Of a DNA stretch of 64,000 nucleotides, positions 17,357-25,643 are shown piece by piece; within the stretch, counting starts at the first letter, position 1; each line of letters begins with the position of its first letter. A model generated the notes under the pieces. The model saw only the letters and a list, made by a program, of their open reading frames with translations. It was not told the DNA's origin and did no database searches. The position numbers and the translations under genes are program-made. Source of the stretch: Adlercreutzia mucosicola DSM 19490 (GTDB taxonomy: Bacteria > Actinomycetota > Coriobacteriia > Coriobacteriales > Eggerthellaceae); the NCBI RefSeq assembly GCF_000422625.1, contig NZ_AUGK01000009.1, positions 62,001-126,000 on the forward strand. The letters run 5' to 3'.

Positions 17357-17510
17357 AGGGCGGAGTTTCCCAAAGAGCGTTCCCGCCGTCATGCGGCGGG
17401 ACGAACCCTGCCCCTCCTCTGCGGGCGAGAGCCCCGAGGGGTTCCATTCGCGCGGGTGTCGGCGGCATGCGGCGGGGTGAAGGCTGAATTACGAGGGGCG
17501 GAAGCGCAAA

Positions 17511-17625
17511 AATCGACTTATATAGCCTTGGGACGGCGATCGAGGGGACTCATCGGCATATTTTTCGATTTATATAGCGGTATTTGCCCCTGAGAACTGA
17601 CGCGAATAGCTATATAAGTCCGATT
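17511..17625. repeat. Triple TTATATAGC repeat upstream of MATE gene
   Basis: AATCGACTTATATAGC at 17511-17526, a direct near copy at 17565-17578, and an inverted copy at 17609-17625 (GCTATATAAGTCCGATT). It sits in the 433-bp gap between birA and the MATE exporter; the rest of the gap shows no gene. It could be operator sites or a hairpin-forming repeat. Confidence 0.65.
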
Positions 17626-17789
17626 CCATGCAATTAAGGGCCCTTTCGTGTCACGGGAGGGTTTCGGGCGGTGTCCGCGCGCGACTATCGCGCCGCTGGC
17701 GGTGATGTCGCCCTGTCTTGTCGTGCAGCCCGTGCTGCGAGATGCCTCCAGGGCTACAATAGCGCAGCAAAGAAGAAAGGCGCGAGAGC

Positions 17790-19280
17790 ATGAGTGACGA
17801 GAAGAAGATTGAGCAAGAACCTCGGGAGGGTGCCGTCGACCCCGATCCGCGCGGGCAGCGTCTGCACGGAGCCTCGGCGGCCGACGACAAGGTGCTGCGC
17901 ATGGGCACCGCTTCCATTCCGCGGCTGATCACGGAATTCGCCATCCCGTCGGTGGTGGGCATGCTGATCAACGGCTCCTATGCCATCATCGACTCGGTGT
18001 TCCTCGGCCATGCTGTGGGCGAGATCGGCCTGTCGGCCATGACCGTGGCGAACCCCATTATGGTGGTGTTCATGGCCATCGCCATGCTGGTGGGCAACGG
18101 CGGCAACGCGCTGGCGGCCCTGCGGCTGGGGGAGGGGCGCCGCGAAGATGCCGAGCGCGCCCTGGGCAACGTGGTGTCTCTCAGCCTGGTCATGGCTGTG
18201 ATCGTGGCTTTCCTGGGATGGTTTCCCGCCTCGACTGACTGGCTGTTAGACCTGTCGAGTGCGACCGATGAGGTGCGGCCCCATGCGTCGGTGTTCATCC
18301 AGATCATCTGCTCCGGGTTCATTCTGCAGTGCATTGGTCTGGGCGTGAACAACTTCATCCGTACCTGCGGCGCGCCCAACCGTGCCCTTGGCACCATGGT
18401 GATCGGCCTGGTCAGCTCGGTTATCTTCAACTTCATTTTCGTTATCCTGCTCGGCTGGGGCGTGGCCGGCAGCGGCCTTGCCACGGTGCTCGGTTGGGGC
18501 TGCTCCTGCGTGGCCGTGCTGTGGTATTTCTGCGGCAAGGCTGAGGCTCCCCTGCGTCTGCGCCCGCCTCTTATGGCGCTGCGCCCGCGCATGGATACCA
18601 CTATCGTGGCCTACGGTTTCCCCAGCTTCTGCGTGCAGGCGGGCATGGCGGCCGTGAACTTCGTGCTGAACTTCCAGTTGGTGAAGTACGGTGCGCTCTC
18701 GCCCATCGGGGCCGACGACGCCCTGGCCACCATCGGCGTGGTGCAGCGCATCGCGCAGTTCTCCATCATGCCGCTGGTGGGCATGTCCATCGCGTTGCAG
18801 CCGCTTCTGGGCTTCAACTACGGTGCCCACAAAGTTGATCGCGTGCGCAAAACCCTGTGGTACGGAATCGGGGCAGCCACTACCATCTCGGTGGTGATGT
18901 TCGCGGCTGTGCAGCTGTTCGCGGCGCCCATCGCCCAGGCGTTCGGCATCAAGCACGAGGGGCTGGTGGAGTTCACGGCCTTCGCCATTCACCTGCAGTT
19001 CCTGATGATTCCCTTCGTGGGCTTCCAGATCGTGGGCGCGAACTACTTCCAGGCCACCGGCCAGCCGGCGAAGTCCATCTTCCTGACGCTCACGCGCCAG
19101 ATCTTGTTCTTGCTGCCCTTGTTGTACCTGATGCCGCTGTGGCTGCCGGCGGTGGTGCCGCAGTACAACGGCTTGGACGCCCTGCTGTTCGCCATGCCCA
19201 TCGCCGATTTCCTGTCCATCTTCACCACGGCGGTGTTTATCGGATGGGAGATGGCGCGCCTGCGTCGTCTTGCGCGGTAG
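17790..19280 (+). CDS. MATE-family multidrug efflux transporter
   Basis: 496 residues with about 12 membrane helices after a 35-residue hydrophilic N-terminus. MATE proteins export cationic drugs or metabolites by sodium or proton antiport. Seen: the family entry motif RMGTASIPRLITEFAIPSVVG, the first-half NPIMVVFMAIAMLVGNGGNA, and the second-half LQPLLGFNYGAHKVDRV, which reflect the twofold repeat. ATG 17790 follows GAAAGGCGCGAGAG. It is probably a single-gene unit; the repeat cluster upstream might control it. Substrate unknown. Confidence 0.92.
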   Translation: MSDEKKIEQEPREGAVDPDPRGQRLHGASAADDKVLRMGTASIPRLITEFAIPSVVGMLINGSYAIIDSVFLGHAVGEIGLSAMTVANPIMVVFMAIAMLVGNGGNALAALRLGEGRREDAERALGNVVSLSLVMAVIVAFLGWFPASTDWLLDLSSATDEVRPHASVFIQIICSGFILQCIGLGVNNFIRTCGAPNRALGTMVIGLVSSVIFNFIFVILLGWGVAGSGLATVLGWGCSCVAVLWYFCGKAEAPLRLRPPLMALRPRMDTTIVAYGFPSFCVQAGMAAVNFVLNFQLVKYGALSPIGADDALATIGVVQRIAQFSIMPLVGMSIALQPLLGFNYGAHKVDRVRKTLWYGIGAATTISVVMFAAVQLFAAPIAQAFGIKHEGLVEFTAFAIHLQFLMIPFVGFQIVGANYFQATGQPAKSIFLTLTRQILFLLPLLYLMPLWLPAVVPQYNGLDALLFAMPIADFLSIFTTAVFIGWEMARLRRLAR

Positions 19281-19452
19281 ACGGCGGGTTGGGTTTCGCG
19301 TTCGACGACGGTGGGGCGCGCGGCCAGTGCGGCATCAAGTTTTTGTGCACTTGCATAAAAATGAGGAAATCACTTCCCGTTAACCGCTGAAGGGCTCGCG
19401 CGGGGGCGCCGGTGCATTTCGTCCCGTAGTATCTCCTTCGTCGAAAGGAGAA

Positions 19453-20103
19453 ATGACCATGGAAACCGTACGCACGAAAACCAGCGCTTCCGCGCGCACC
19501 CGCTCCGTGGCCTTTGTGGGCCTGACCATCGCCATTATGGCGGTATCGGCATGGGTGACCGTGCCTTTGGGCCCGGTGCCCTTCACGTTGCAGATGTTCG
19601 CCATCACCTTCGCCATCGTGGTGCTTACCCCTAAGGAGGCCATCGCGGCCATCACGGGCTATTTGCTGTTGGGCGCGGTGGGCGTGCCCGTGTTCTCGGG
19701 GATGCGCGGCGGCATCGGCGTGCTGGCCGGCCCCACGGGCGGTTTCTTGTGGGGTTACCTGCTCGGCGTGGCCGCGGCGGCGCTGTTTTTGTACGCGGCG
19801 CGCACCCGCTTCGGCCAGGCGGGCGGCCGGCGCATCCCGCGGATGACCCGCGCTGAACGGGCGGCCCTGTCACCGACCCAGCGTGCGGCGAACTTTTTCC
19901 GCAACTTCGGTCTGGAAGTGGCCGCCGGCGTCATCTTCACCACGGTGGCCTACGTATGCGGCTGGGCCCACTTCATGGTGGTCGCCCAGGTGGGCCCTCT
20001 GGCGGCCTTCCTCACCGCTTGTGCCCCCTTCATCGTCGTGGACTTCTGCAAGATCGTGGCGGCCGTCGTGTGCGCTCGCGCGGTGAAGGAAGTCGTGGGG
20101 TAG
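19453..20103 (+). CDS. bioY: Biotin transporter substrate-binding subunit BioY
   Basis: 216 residues, the S component of an ECF-type biotin importer, with about six membrane helices. Seen: VPLGPVPFTLQMFAITFAIV, GYLLLGAVGVPVFSGMRGG and GPTGGFLWGYLLG, all hallmarks of BioY. A basic cytoplasmic loop (about residues 115-150) is longer than in most members. No ECF ATPases or T component are adjacent, so it probably uses a shared module elsewhere. Start 19453 has GAAAGGAG just upstream. With birA nearby and no biotin synthesis genes in view, the cell may depend on biotin uptake. Confidence 0.92.
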   Translation: MTMETVRTKTSASARTRSVAFVGLTIAIMAVSAWVTVPLGPVPFTLQMFAITFAIVVLTPKEAIAAITGYLLLGAVGVPVFSGMRGGIGVLAGPTGGFLWGYLLGVAAAALFLYAARTRFGQAGGRRIPRMTRAERAALSPTQRAANFFRNFGLEVAAGVIFTTVAYVCGWAHFMVVAQVGPLAAFLTACAPFIVVDFCKIVAAVVCARAVKEVVG

Positions 20104-20173
20104 GGAAGCAACGGGGGAGGAGCGCGCGACCTTCGCCGTCTGTCGTCCTCGTTTCGCACTACGGGAAACGTAG

Positions 20174-20204
20174 AGGGCCCCTGGGTGATGATCCCAGGGG
20201 CCCT
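20174..20204. terminator. Bidirectional terminator between bioY and response regulator
   Basis: Perfect 12-bp stem (20174-20185 with 20193-20204) and a 7-base loop, in the gap between convergent genes. T-rich tails are weak on both sides. Confidence 0.75.
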
Positions 20205-20230
20205 TGGCTTGGCGGAGCTATGATGTCGTC

Positions 20231-20926
20231 TTACGCCTTGAAGCGGTAGCCGTAGCCGCGGACGGTCTCCACGAGGGCCGGATCGTAGCCGGCGGCGTGG
20301 ATCTTGTCGCGCAGGCGCTTGATGTGGGTGTCCACGGTCTTGGTCTCGGTGAGGTACTCCCAGCCCCAGGCGTCGCGCAGCAGATCCTCGCGGGAAACCA
20401 CCTTGCCGGCGCTCTTCATGAGGCTCGCGAGCAGCTCGAACTCGCGGGGGGTAAGATCGATCTCGCCGTGGTCGCCAGCGGCGGTGTGGGCGTCCTCGTC
20501 GAGCGTGATGCCCGAGGCGGTGATGGAGTTGCTGGCCCCGGGGAACTCGCCGCCCTGGCCGCGGCGCAGAAGGGCGCGCACGCGGGCGATCAGCTCACGA
20601 ACGCCGAAGGGCTTGGCGAGGTAATCGTCGCCGCCGATTTCCAGTCCGACCACCTTGTCGAGCTCGGTATCGCGGGCCGATAGGAACAACACGGGGGCCG
20701 TAGTCTTGGAGCGCAGCCGGCGGCACAGCTCGTAGCCGTCCATTCCCGGCAGCATGATGTCGAGGACGAACAGATCGTAGTTGTTCGCGCTCGCGAGGGC
20801 GAAGGCCTCCTCGCCGTTATCGACGACGTCGGCGTCGTAGCCTTCCTTCCGCAACGCGTAGCTGACGAATTCGGTGATCGATGGCTCGTCGTCAACGACA
20901 AGGATTCGGCTGGGTGTCTCAATCAT
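20231..20926 (-). CDS. OmpR/PhoB-type response regulator, orphan
   Basis: 231 residues. Receiver domain 1-120 with acidic pocket VVDDEPS, phospho-acceptor in DLFVLDIMLPGMDGYELC, conserved FLSARD and YLAKPF. Then a winged-helix DNA-binding domain (LTPREFELLASLMKSAGKVV, ending TVRGYGYRF). No histidine kinase is adjacent, so the partner is elsewhere. Divergent from coaX, the two sharing a 135-bp upstream region that holds the palindrome at 21002-21018. Confidence 0.93.
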   Translation of the reverse strand: MIETPSRILVVDDEPSITEFVSYALRKEGYDADVVDNGEEAFALASANNYDLFVLDIMLPGMDGYELCRRLRSKTTAPVLFLSARDTELDKVVGLEIGGDDYLAKPFGVRELIARVRALLRRGQGGEFPGASNSITASGITLDEDAHTAAGDHGEIDLTPREFELLASLMKSAGKVVSREDLLRDAWGWEYLTETKTVDTHIKRLRDKIHAAGYDPALVETVRGYGYRFKA

Positions 20927-20986
20927 GGTCTTGCCTTACTCTCGTCATGTCGACGATTGCCCCACGGGGGCAGATCGTTTAATCCT

Positions 20987-21018
20987 TGATATAATCAGGA
21001 CGTGTTCACTATAAACAC
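20987..21018 (+). promoter_or_regulatory. Extended -10 promoter and palindromic operator for coaX
   Basis: 20987-20995 reads TGATATAAT, an extended -10 with a perfect TATAAT, and has no good -35. The expected start point, near 21002, begins an interrupted palindrome GTGTT-7N-AACAC (21002-21018). A protein bound there would block initiation. The regulator is unknown. Confidence 0.5.
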
Positions 21019-21061
21019 TGTGTCACATTCTAAAGTAAAACTAAGGAAGATTGTCATAATT

Positions 21062-21922
21062 ATGTTACTTGCTATTGACATCGGGAATACTCACACCGTT
21101 ATCGGGGTGTACGCAGGGGATTCCCTGCGCGCGATGTGGCGCATCGCCACGAGTCGTCATACGGCGGCCGACGAGCTGCGCATCACGCTGTCGAACTTGT
21201 TCTCCCTGGAGGGCCTGTCCTTCGAGTCGATGCGGGCCTCGGCGGTGGCCTCGGTGGTGCCGCAGCTGACGAAGGCTTGGCTGAAGGCTATCAAGGACGC
21301 TACGGGCGCCCTGTCTCTCGTGTGCTGTGCGGAGGCGGCCGAAGGGCTGTTCGAGGCCGATTACCCCAATCCCAACGAGATCGGCGCCGATCGCATCGCC
21401 GACGCCGTGGCGGCTCGGGCGCGCTACGGGGCGCCGGTCGTGGTGGTGGACTTCGGCACGGCCACGAATATCGAGGTGATCGATCGCGACGGACGCTTCC
21501 GCGGCGGCATCATCGCCCCGGGGGTGCAGACCTCGGCCAACGCCCTGTTCTCCCATGGCGCCCAGCTGCCCGACATCGGCCTGGTGGCGCCTCCGGCGGT
21601 AATCGGCACCTGTACCGTGGAGGCTATCCAGTCCGGCATCATGCTGGGGGAGGCCGACCGGGTGGACGGCCTGGTGCGCCGCATTTTCGCCCAGCTGGGC
21701 TACGAGGCGCCGGTGATCGCCACGGGCGGTCTGGCCAGCGTGGTGGCGCGCCACTCGGACACCATCGACGAGGTGAATCCCGAGTTGACCCTGGAGGGTT
21801 TGCGCCTGCTGGCCGAGAAGGCCGCTGCCGATGCGGCCGCGGCGCGGAAGGATGCCGAGGGCGCGGGCGTGGCTGCGGTCGACGCTGCGGGTGCGACGGC
21901 GACGGGGGCTGCGGCATCCTGA
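21062..21922 (+). CDS. coaX: Type III pantothenate kinase
   Basis: 286 residues from ATG 21062, which gives the canonical N-terminus MLLAIDIGNTHTVIGVY. It phosphorylates pantothenate, the first step of coenzyme A synthesis, and is not inhibited by CoA. Seen: the ASKHA-fold phosphate loop (DIGNTHT), the NEIGADRIADAVAARARYG segment, VVVDFGTATNIEVID, FRGGIIAPGVQTSANAL, and GLVRRI. The last 30 residues are an Ala-rich tail outside the fold. The gene upstream is divergent, so this is the first gene of its unit. Confidence 0.95.
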   Translation: MLLAIDIGNTHTVIGVYAGDSLRAMWRIATSRHTAADELRITLSNLFSLEGLSFESMRASAVASVVPQLTKAWLKAIKDATGALSLVCCAEAAEGLFEADYPNPNEIGADRIADAVAARARYGAPVVVVDFGTATNIEVIDRDGRFRGGIIAPGVQTSANALFSHGAQLPDIGLVAPPAVIGTCTVEAIQSGIMLGEADRVDGLVRRIFAQLGYEAPVIATGGLASVVARHSDTIDEVNPELTLEGLRLLAEKAAADAAAARKDAEGAGVAAVDAAGATATGAAAS

Positions 21923-22007
21923 GAGCCGCCCCGGTGGCCGCCTCCTATGGCGGGGAAGTTGCGCCCTTTGAGGGACGCGGCGGTCGCTGACGGGGCATCA
22001 TCGGTAG

Positions 22008-22099
22008 AATGGGAAGGTGTTCCGCAAGGGCGGAGCGCATTCGTCAAAGGAGGCTGCCAGGAGACTCCCGGCGCCGCGACATGAGAAAGAGGGCCCGAC
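22008..22099 (+). promoter_or_regulatory. Leader region of fhs
   Basis: A TAGAAT -10-like hexamer lies just before 22010. About 85 bases of leader follow, including a TCCGC/GCGGA stem (near 22020-22033). I looked for tetrahydrofolate, ZTP and cobalamin riboswitch signatures and could not recognise one. The ribosome site GAAAGAGG precedes GTG 22100. Confidence 0.35.
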
Positions 22100-23788
22100 G
22101 TGTTGACCGACATTGAAATTGCCCAGGCGACCGAACCGAAACCCATTGGCGAGATCGCCGCCATTGCCGGCGTCGACGAGAAGTACCTTGAGCTGTACGG
22201 CAACTACAAGGCCAAGGTGGATTACAACCTGCTGCGCGAGGAGGAGCACGCCCCGGGCAAGCTCATCCTGGTGACCGCCATCAATCCCACGCCGGCCGGC
22301 GAGGGCAAGACCACCACCACCGTCGGGCTCGCCGATGCCCTGGCCCAGCGTGGCAAGAATGTGGTCGTGGCCCTGCGCGAGCCGTCGCTCGGGCCCGTGT
22401 TCGGCATCAAGGGCGGCGCTGCCGGCGGCGGGTACGCCCAGGTGGTGCCCATGGAGGACATCAACCTGCACTTCACCGGCGACTTCCACGCCATCGGGGC
22501 TGCCAACAACCTGCTCGCGGCTTTGCTGGACGCCCATATCCAGAACGGCAACGAGCTGAACATCGATGTCCGCAAGATCACCTGGAAGCGCGTGGTGGAC
22601 ATGAACGACCGCCAGCTGCGCCACATCGTGGACGGTCTTGGCGGCAAGGCCCATGGCGTGCCCCGCGAGGACGGCTTCGACATCACCGTGGCCAGCGAGG
22701 TCATGGCCATCTTCTGCTTGGCTACCTCCATCACCGACCTGAAGGAGCGCTTGGGCCGCATCGTGGTGGGCTACACCTACGATGACAAGCCGGTCACGGC
22801 CCACGATCTGAAGGCCGAGGGCGCCATGGCCGCGCTTCTGAAGGACGCCCTGAAGCCGAACCTCGTGCAGACGCTGGAGGGTACCCCGGCCTTCGTGCAC
22901 GGCGGCCCTTTCGCCAACATCGCCCACGGCTGCAACTCCATCATGGCCACCCGCATGGCCATGGCGCTCGGCGACTACTGCGTGACCGAGGCTGGCTTCG
23001 GCGCCGATCTGGGCGCGGAGAAGTTCCTCGACATCAAATGCCGCCTGGCCGGCCTCGCGCCCGACGCCGTGGTGGTGGTGGCCACCGTGCGCGCGCTCAA
23101 GAACCACGGCGGCGTGGCCAAGGCCGACCTGAACGAGGAGAACCTGGAAGCGCTGGAGGCGGGTCTGCCGAACCTGCTGCAGCACGTGGAGAACATCACG
23201 AATGTGTACAACCTGCCCTGCGTGGTGGCCATCAACGCCTTCCCGACCGACACCAAGGCCGAGCTGGATTTGGTGGAGGCCAAGTGCCGCGAGCTGGGCG
23301 TGAACGTGGCCCTGTCCGAGGTGTGGGCCAAGGGCGGCGAGGGCGGTCTGGCCCTGGCCGACGAGGTGGTGGCCCTCTGCGAGAACGGAGATGAGGCCGG
23401 CCGCTCGGCCGACACCTTCACCTTCTCCTACGAGGACGATCTCACCATCGCCGAGAAGATCGAGGCCATTGCCAAGCGGGTCTACCGGGCCGACGGCGTG
23501 GTGTTCGAGCCGGCCGCGCAGAAGGAGATCGCGCAGTTGGAGGCCCTGGGCTTCGGCGATATGCCCGTGTGCATGGCCAAGACCCAGTACTCGTTCTCGG
23601 ACGATGCCACGAAGCTGGGCGCTCCCCGCGACTTCACCGTCACGGTGCGCCAGGTGAAGGTGTCCGCCGGCGCCGGCTTCATCGTGGCGCTGACCGGCTC
23701 CATCATGACCATGCCCGGCCTGGGCAAGGCACCGGCGGCCCACAAGATCGACGTGCTGGAAGACGGCACTATTGTTGGGTTGTTCTAG
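22100..23788 (+). CDS. fhs: Formate-tetrahydrofolate ligase
   Basis: 562 residues, GTG start at 22100. It makes 10-formyl-THF from formate, THF and ATP: the entry step for formate in the methyl branch of the Wood-Ljungdahl pathway and for purine synthesis. Seen: the ATP loop [50 protein letters not shown], and the C-terminal [12 protein letters not shown]. Length matches the family. It is first in a one-carbon block with fchA (24056) and folD (24670). A terminator at 23967-24002 separates it from those, so they may be transcribed separately. Confidence 0.97.
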   Translation: MLTDIEIAQATEPKPIGEIAAIAGVDEKYLELYGNYKAKVDYNLLREEEHAPGKLILVTAINPTPAGEGKTTTTVGLADALAQRGKNVVVALREPSLGPVFGIKGGAAGGGYAQVVPMEDINLHFTGDFHAIGAANNLLAALLDAHIQNGNELNIDVRKITWKRVVDMNDRQLRHIVDGLGGKAHGVPREDGFDITVASEVMAIFCLATSITDLKERLGRIVVGYTYDDKPVTAHDLKAEGAMAALLKDALKPNLVQTLEGTPAFVHGGPFANIAHGCNSIMATRMAMALGDYCVTEAGFGADLGAEKFLDIKCRLAGLAPDAVVVVATVRALKNHGGVAKADLNEENLEALEAGLPNLLQHVENITNVYNLPCVVAINAFPTDTKAELDLVEAKCRELGVNVALSEVWAKGGEGGLALADEVVALCENGDEAGRSADTFTFSYEDDLTIAEKIEAIAKRVYRADGVVFEPAAQKEIAQLEALGFGDMPVCMAKTQYSFSDDATKLGAPRDFTVTVRQVKVSAGAGFIVALTGSIMTMPGLGKAPAAHKIDVLEDGTIVGLF

Positions 23789-23966
23789 GAGCGACCCAAC
23801 GCAGCTGCCGCTGCGGCTCCGACAGGCACCTGGCCTTGCGCCTCACCGCTTTCCCTCGCAGCACGAAGGCTGCTCGGCCGCGGTTCGGCACAATTCCAGG
23901 CGCCGGTCGAACTCTCGCTGACTTCCTTGGGCGAACCAGTGGGTTAGGGTATTTAGATTTACAAGA

Positions 23967-24002
23967 AAGGCCCGCAACGTGAAGCTGCGGGCCTTGTTTG
24001 TT
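23967..24002 (+). terminator. Intrinsic terminator after fhs
   Basis: Perfect 10-bp stem AAGGCCCGCA/TGCGGGCCTT (23967-23976, 23986-23995) followed by a T-rich tract. It lies about 180 bp after the fhs stop. The DNA between holds GC-rich sequence (23810-23915) partly resembling 38596-38622. Confidence 0.8.
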
Positions 24003-24055
24003 GCTAGAATGGGCGGCCGCTGGCCGTGCGTAATCGTTCAGAGGAAGGAATGAAT

Positions 24056-24670
24056 ATGGTTGACACCGAGTTCATCGAGGCGTTGGCGTCGAAGGCGCCC
24101 ACACCGGGCGGCGGCGGGGCGAGCGCTTACGCGGGGGCCCTGGCGAGTGCCCTGGCCTCCATGGTGGGCAACCTCACGGTGGGAAAGAAGAAGTACGCTG
24201 CCGTGGAAGAGCGCGTGCAGGCCGAACTGTTGGCATTGGAGGCCACGCGCCTGCGCCTTTTGGAGCTCATCGACGGTGACGCGGCGGCTTTCGCGCCGCT
24301 GGCCGCGGCCTATGGCATGGCCCGCGATACCGATGAGGCCGCAGCGGCTCAGCGCGCGGCCCTGCAAGTGGCCCTCGTGGATGCCTGCGAGGTGCCGCTG
24401 GAGATTATGCGCCAGTGCGTGCAGGTGATCGAGTCCTGCGTGTTCATGGCGAAGCACGGCTCGGTGCTGGCCCTGTCCGATGCCGGGGCAGCTGTGATGC
24501 TGGCGAAGGCGGCGCTCCTGTCGGCCAGCCTGAACGTGCGCATCAATATCGGCTCCATGGCCGATAAGGCCCGTGCGAAGGCGTACCGCGACCAGATGGA
24601 GGATCTCATTGCCGCGGGCGGCACCCTGGCCGACGACGTGTACGCCGGTGTGGTGGAAAGGCTCGGATAA
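24056..24670 (+). CDS. fchA: Methenyl-THF cyclohydrolase, FchA/FTCD_C family
   Basis: 204 residues. The start ATG 24056 is 7 bases after AGGAAGG; an ATG at 24050 is too close to it. It belongs to the cyclodeaminase/cyclohydrolase family (PF04961), recognised by KAPTPGGGGASAYAGALASA near the N-terminus and an all-helical Ala-rich body ending RINIGSMADKARAKAY. It interconverts 10-formyl-THF and 5,10-methenyl-THF. The stop overlaps the folD start by one base, so the two are translationally coupled. This matters because the neighbouring FolD lacks cyclohydrolase residues. Confidence 0.88.
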   Translation: MVDTEFIEALASKAPTPGGGGASAYAGALASALASMVGNLTVGKKKYAAVEERVQAELLALEATRLRLLELIDGDAAAFAPLAAAYGMARDTDEAAAAQRAALQVALVDACEVPLEIMRQCVQVIESCVFMAKHGSVLALSDAGAAVMLAKAALLSASLNVRINIGSMADKARAKAYRDQMEDLIAAGGTLADDVYAGVVERLG

Positions 24671-25530
24671 TGGCGAAACTGCTGACTGGTAAAGAGGTGT
24701 CGTCGGCCATTTGGGAGAACCTGATGCCGCGCATCGATCGTCTGCGGGCGGCGGGGGTGGCTCCGACGCTGGCCATCGTGCGCGTGGGGGAGCGTCCTGA
24801 TGATCTGTCCTACGAGCGCACCGCCACCAAGCGCGCCGACACCCTCGGCATCGCCGTGCGTCGCTTCGAGCTGCCGGCCGACGCTACCCAGGCCCAGCTG
24901 GAAGAGGTCGTCGATCTCGTGAACACCGATGAGGCCATCCACGGCTGCCTGCTGTTCCGGCCGCTACCCGTCGCCATGGACGAGCGGGCCGTGTGCGATC
25001 GGTTGGCGCCGGAGAAGGATATCGACGGCATCGGCTCGGCATCGCTGGCCGGGGTGTTCGCCGATACGGGGGAGGGCTTCCCTCCGGCCACGGCCCGGGC
25101 CTGCCTGGAGACCCTGGACTTCTACGGCATTCCCGTGGAGGGCAAGCGGGTGGTGGTGCTCGGTCGCAGCCTGGTGATCGGGCGGCCTGTGGCCATGATG
25201 CTGTTGGCCCGCCACGCCACGGTGACCTTGGCCCATTCCCGTACCGAAGACGCGGCCGCCCACACCCGCGAGGCCGATATCGTGGTGTGCGCCACGGGCC
25301 GCGCCCGCGCCTTCGGGCCAGAATACTTCGTGCCGGGCCAGACGGTGCTCGACGTGGGCATCAACTTCGACGACGATGGCAACCTCTGCGGGGATGTGGA
25401 CTTCGACGCCGTGGAGCCCGTGCTGGGGCCCGAAGGCGCCATCACGCCGGTGCCCCGGGGCCTTGGCGGCGTGACTACGAGCGTCACTATGGCCCACGTG
25501 GTGCAGGCGGCCGAGGCTGGGCAGCGCTAG
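24670..25530 (+). CDS. folD: Methylene-THF dehydrogenase FolD, cyclohydrolase site apparently lost
   Basis: 286 residues, family length. Seen: the substrate loop PTLAIVRVGERPDDLSYERT, PEKDIDGIG, the dinucleotide-binding VVLGRSLVIGRPVAMMLL, and the C-terminal ITPVPRGLGGVTTSVTMAH. In E. coli and human enzymes the catalytic lysine sits four residues after the conserved Tyr (YxxxK), and a Gln lies in VQLPLP. Here these are Ala52 after Tyr48 and Phe96 (LLFRPLP). These residues are known to be needed for cyclohydrolase but less so for dehydrogenase. The protein is therefore probably a monofunctional NADP-dependent or NAD-dependent dehydrogenase paired with FchA. Confidence 0.9.
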   Translation: MAKLLTGKEVSSAIWENLMPRIDRLRAAGVAPTLAIVRVGERPDDLSYERTATKRADTLGIAVRRFELPADATQAQLEEVVDLVNTDEAIHGCLLFRPLPVAMDERAVCDRLAPEKDIDGIGSASLAGVFADTGEGFPPATARACLETLDFYGIPVEGKRVVVLGRSLVIGRPVAMMLLARHATVTLAHSRTEDAAAHTREADIVVCATGRARAFGPEYFVPGQTVLDVGINFDDDGNLCGDVDFDAVEPVLGPEGAITPVPRGLGGVTTSVTMAHVVQAAEAGQR

Positions 25531-25555
25531 GGGCGGACGACTCGTGAAATGAGCC

Positions 25556-25586
25556 TTGCCCCTTGGGGACAGATGGCGGGTATAAT
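25556..25586 (+). promoter_or_regulatory. Promoter of LuxR regulator gene
   Basis: TTGCCC (25556-25561) and TATAAT (25581-25586) with 19-bp spacing, followed by a roughly 55-base leader containing a run of Cs near 25593. The leader ends at the TTG start 25644. Confidence 0.5.
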
Positions 25587-25643
25587 GGTGGCGGCCCCCC
25601 CCTGGGGCCGCGCGCGACCGGTTCTGATTCGAGGGGAGAGAGG

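Noticed and set aside
19300-19452. Biotin-repressor operator before bioY
   Set aside because: No BirA-type TTGTAAAC inverted repeat was found, and the ligase here lacks a DNA-binding domain.
22008-22099. Possible THF or ZTP riboswitch before fhs
   Set aside because: Tempting from gene function, but the conserved core bases of those riboswitches could not be placed; kept only as an unexplained leader.
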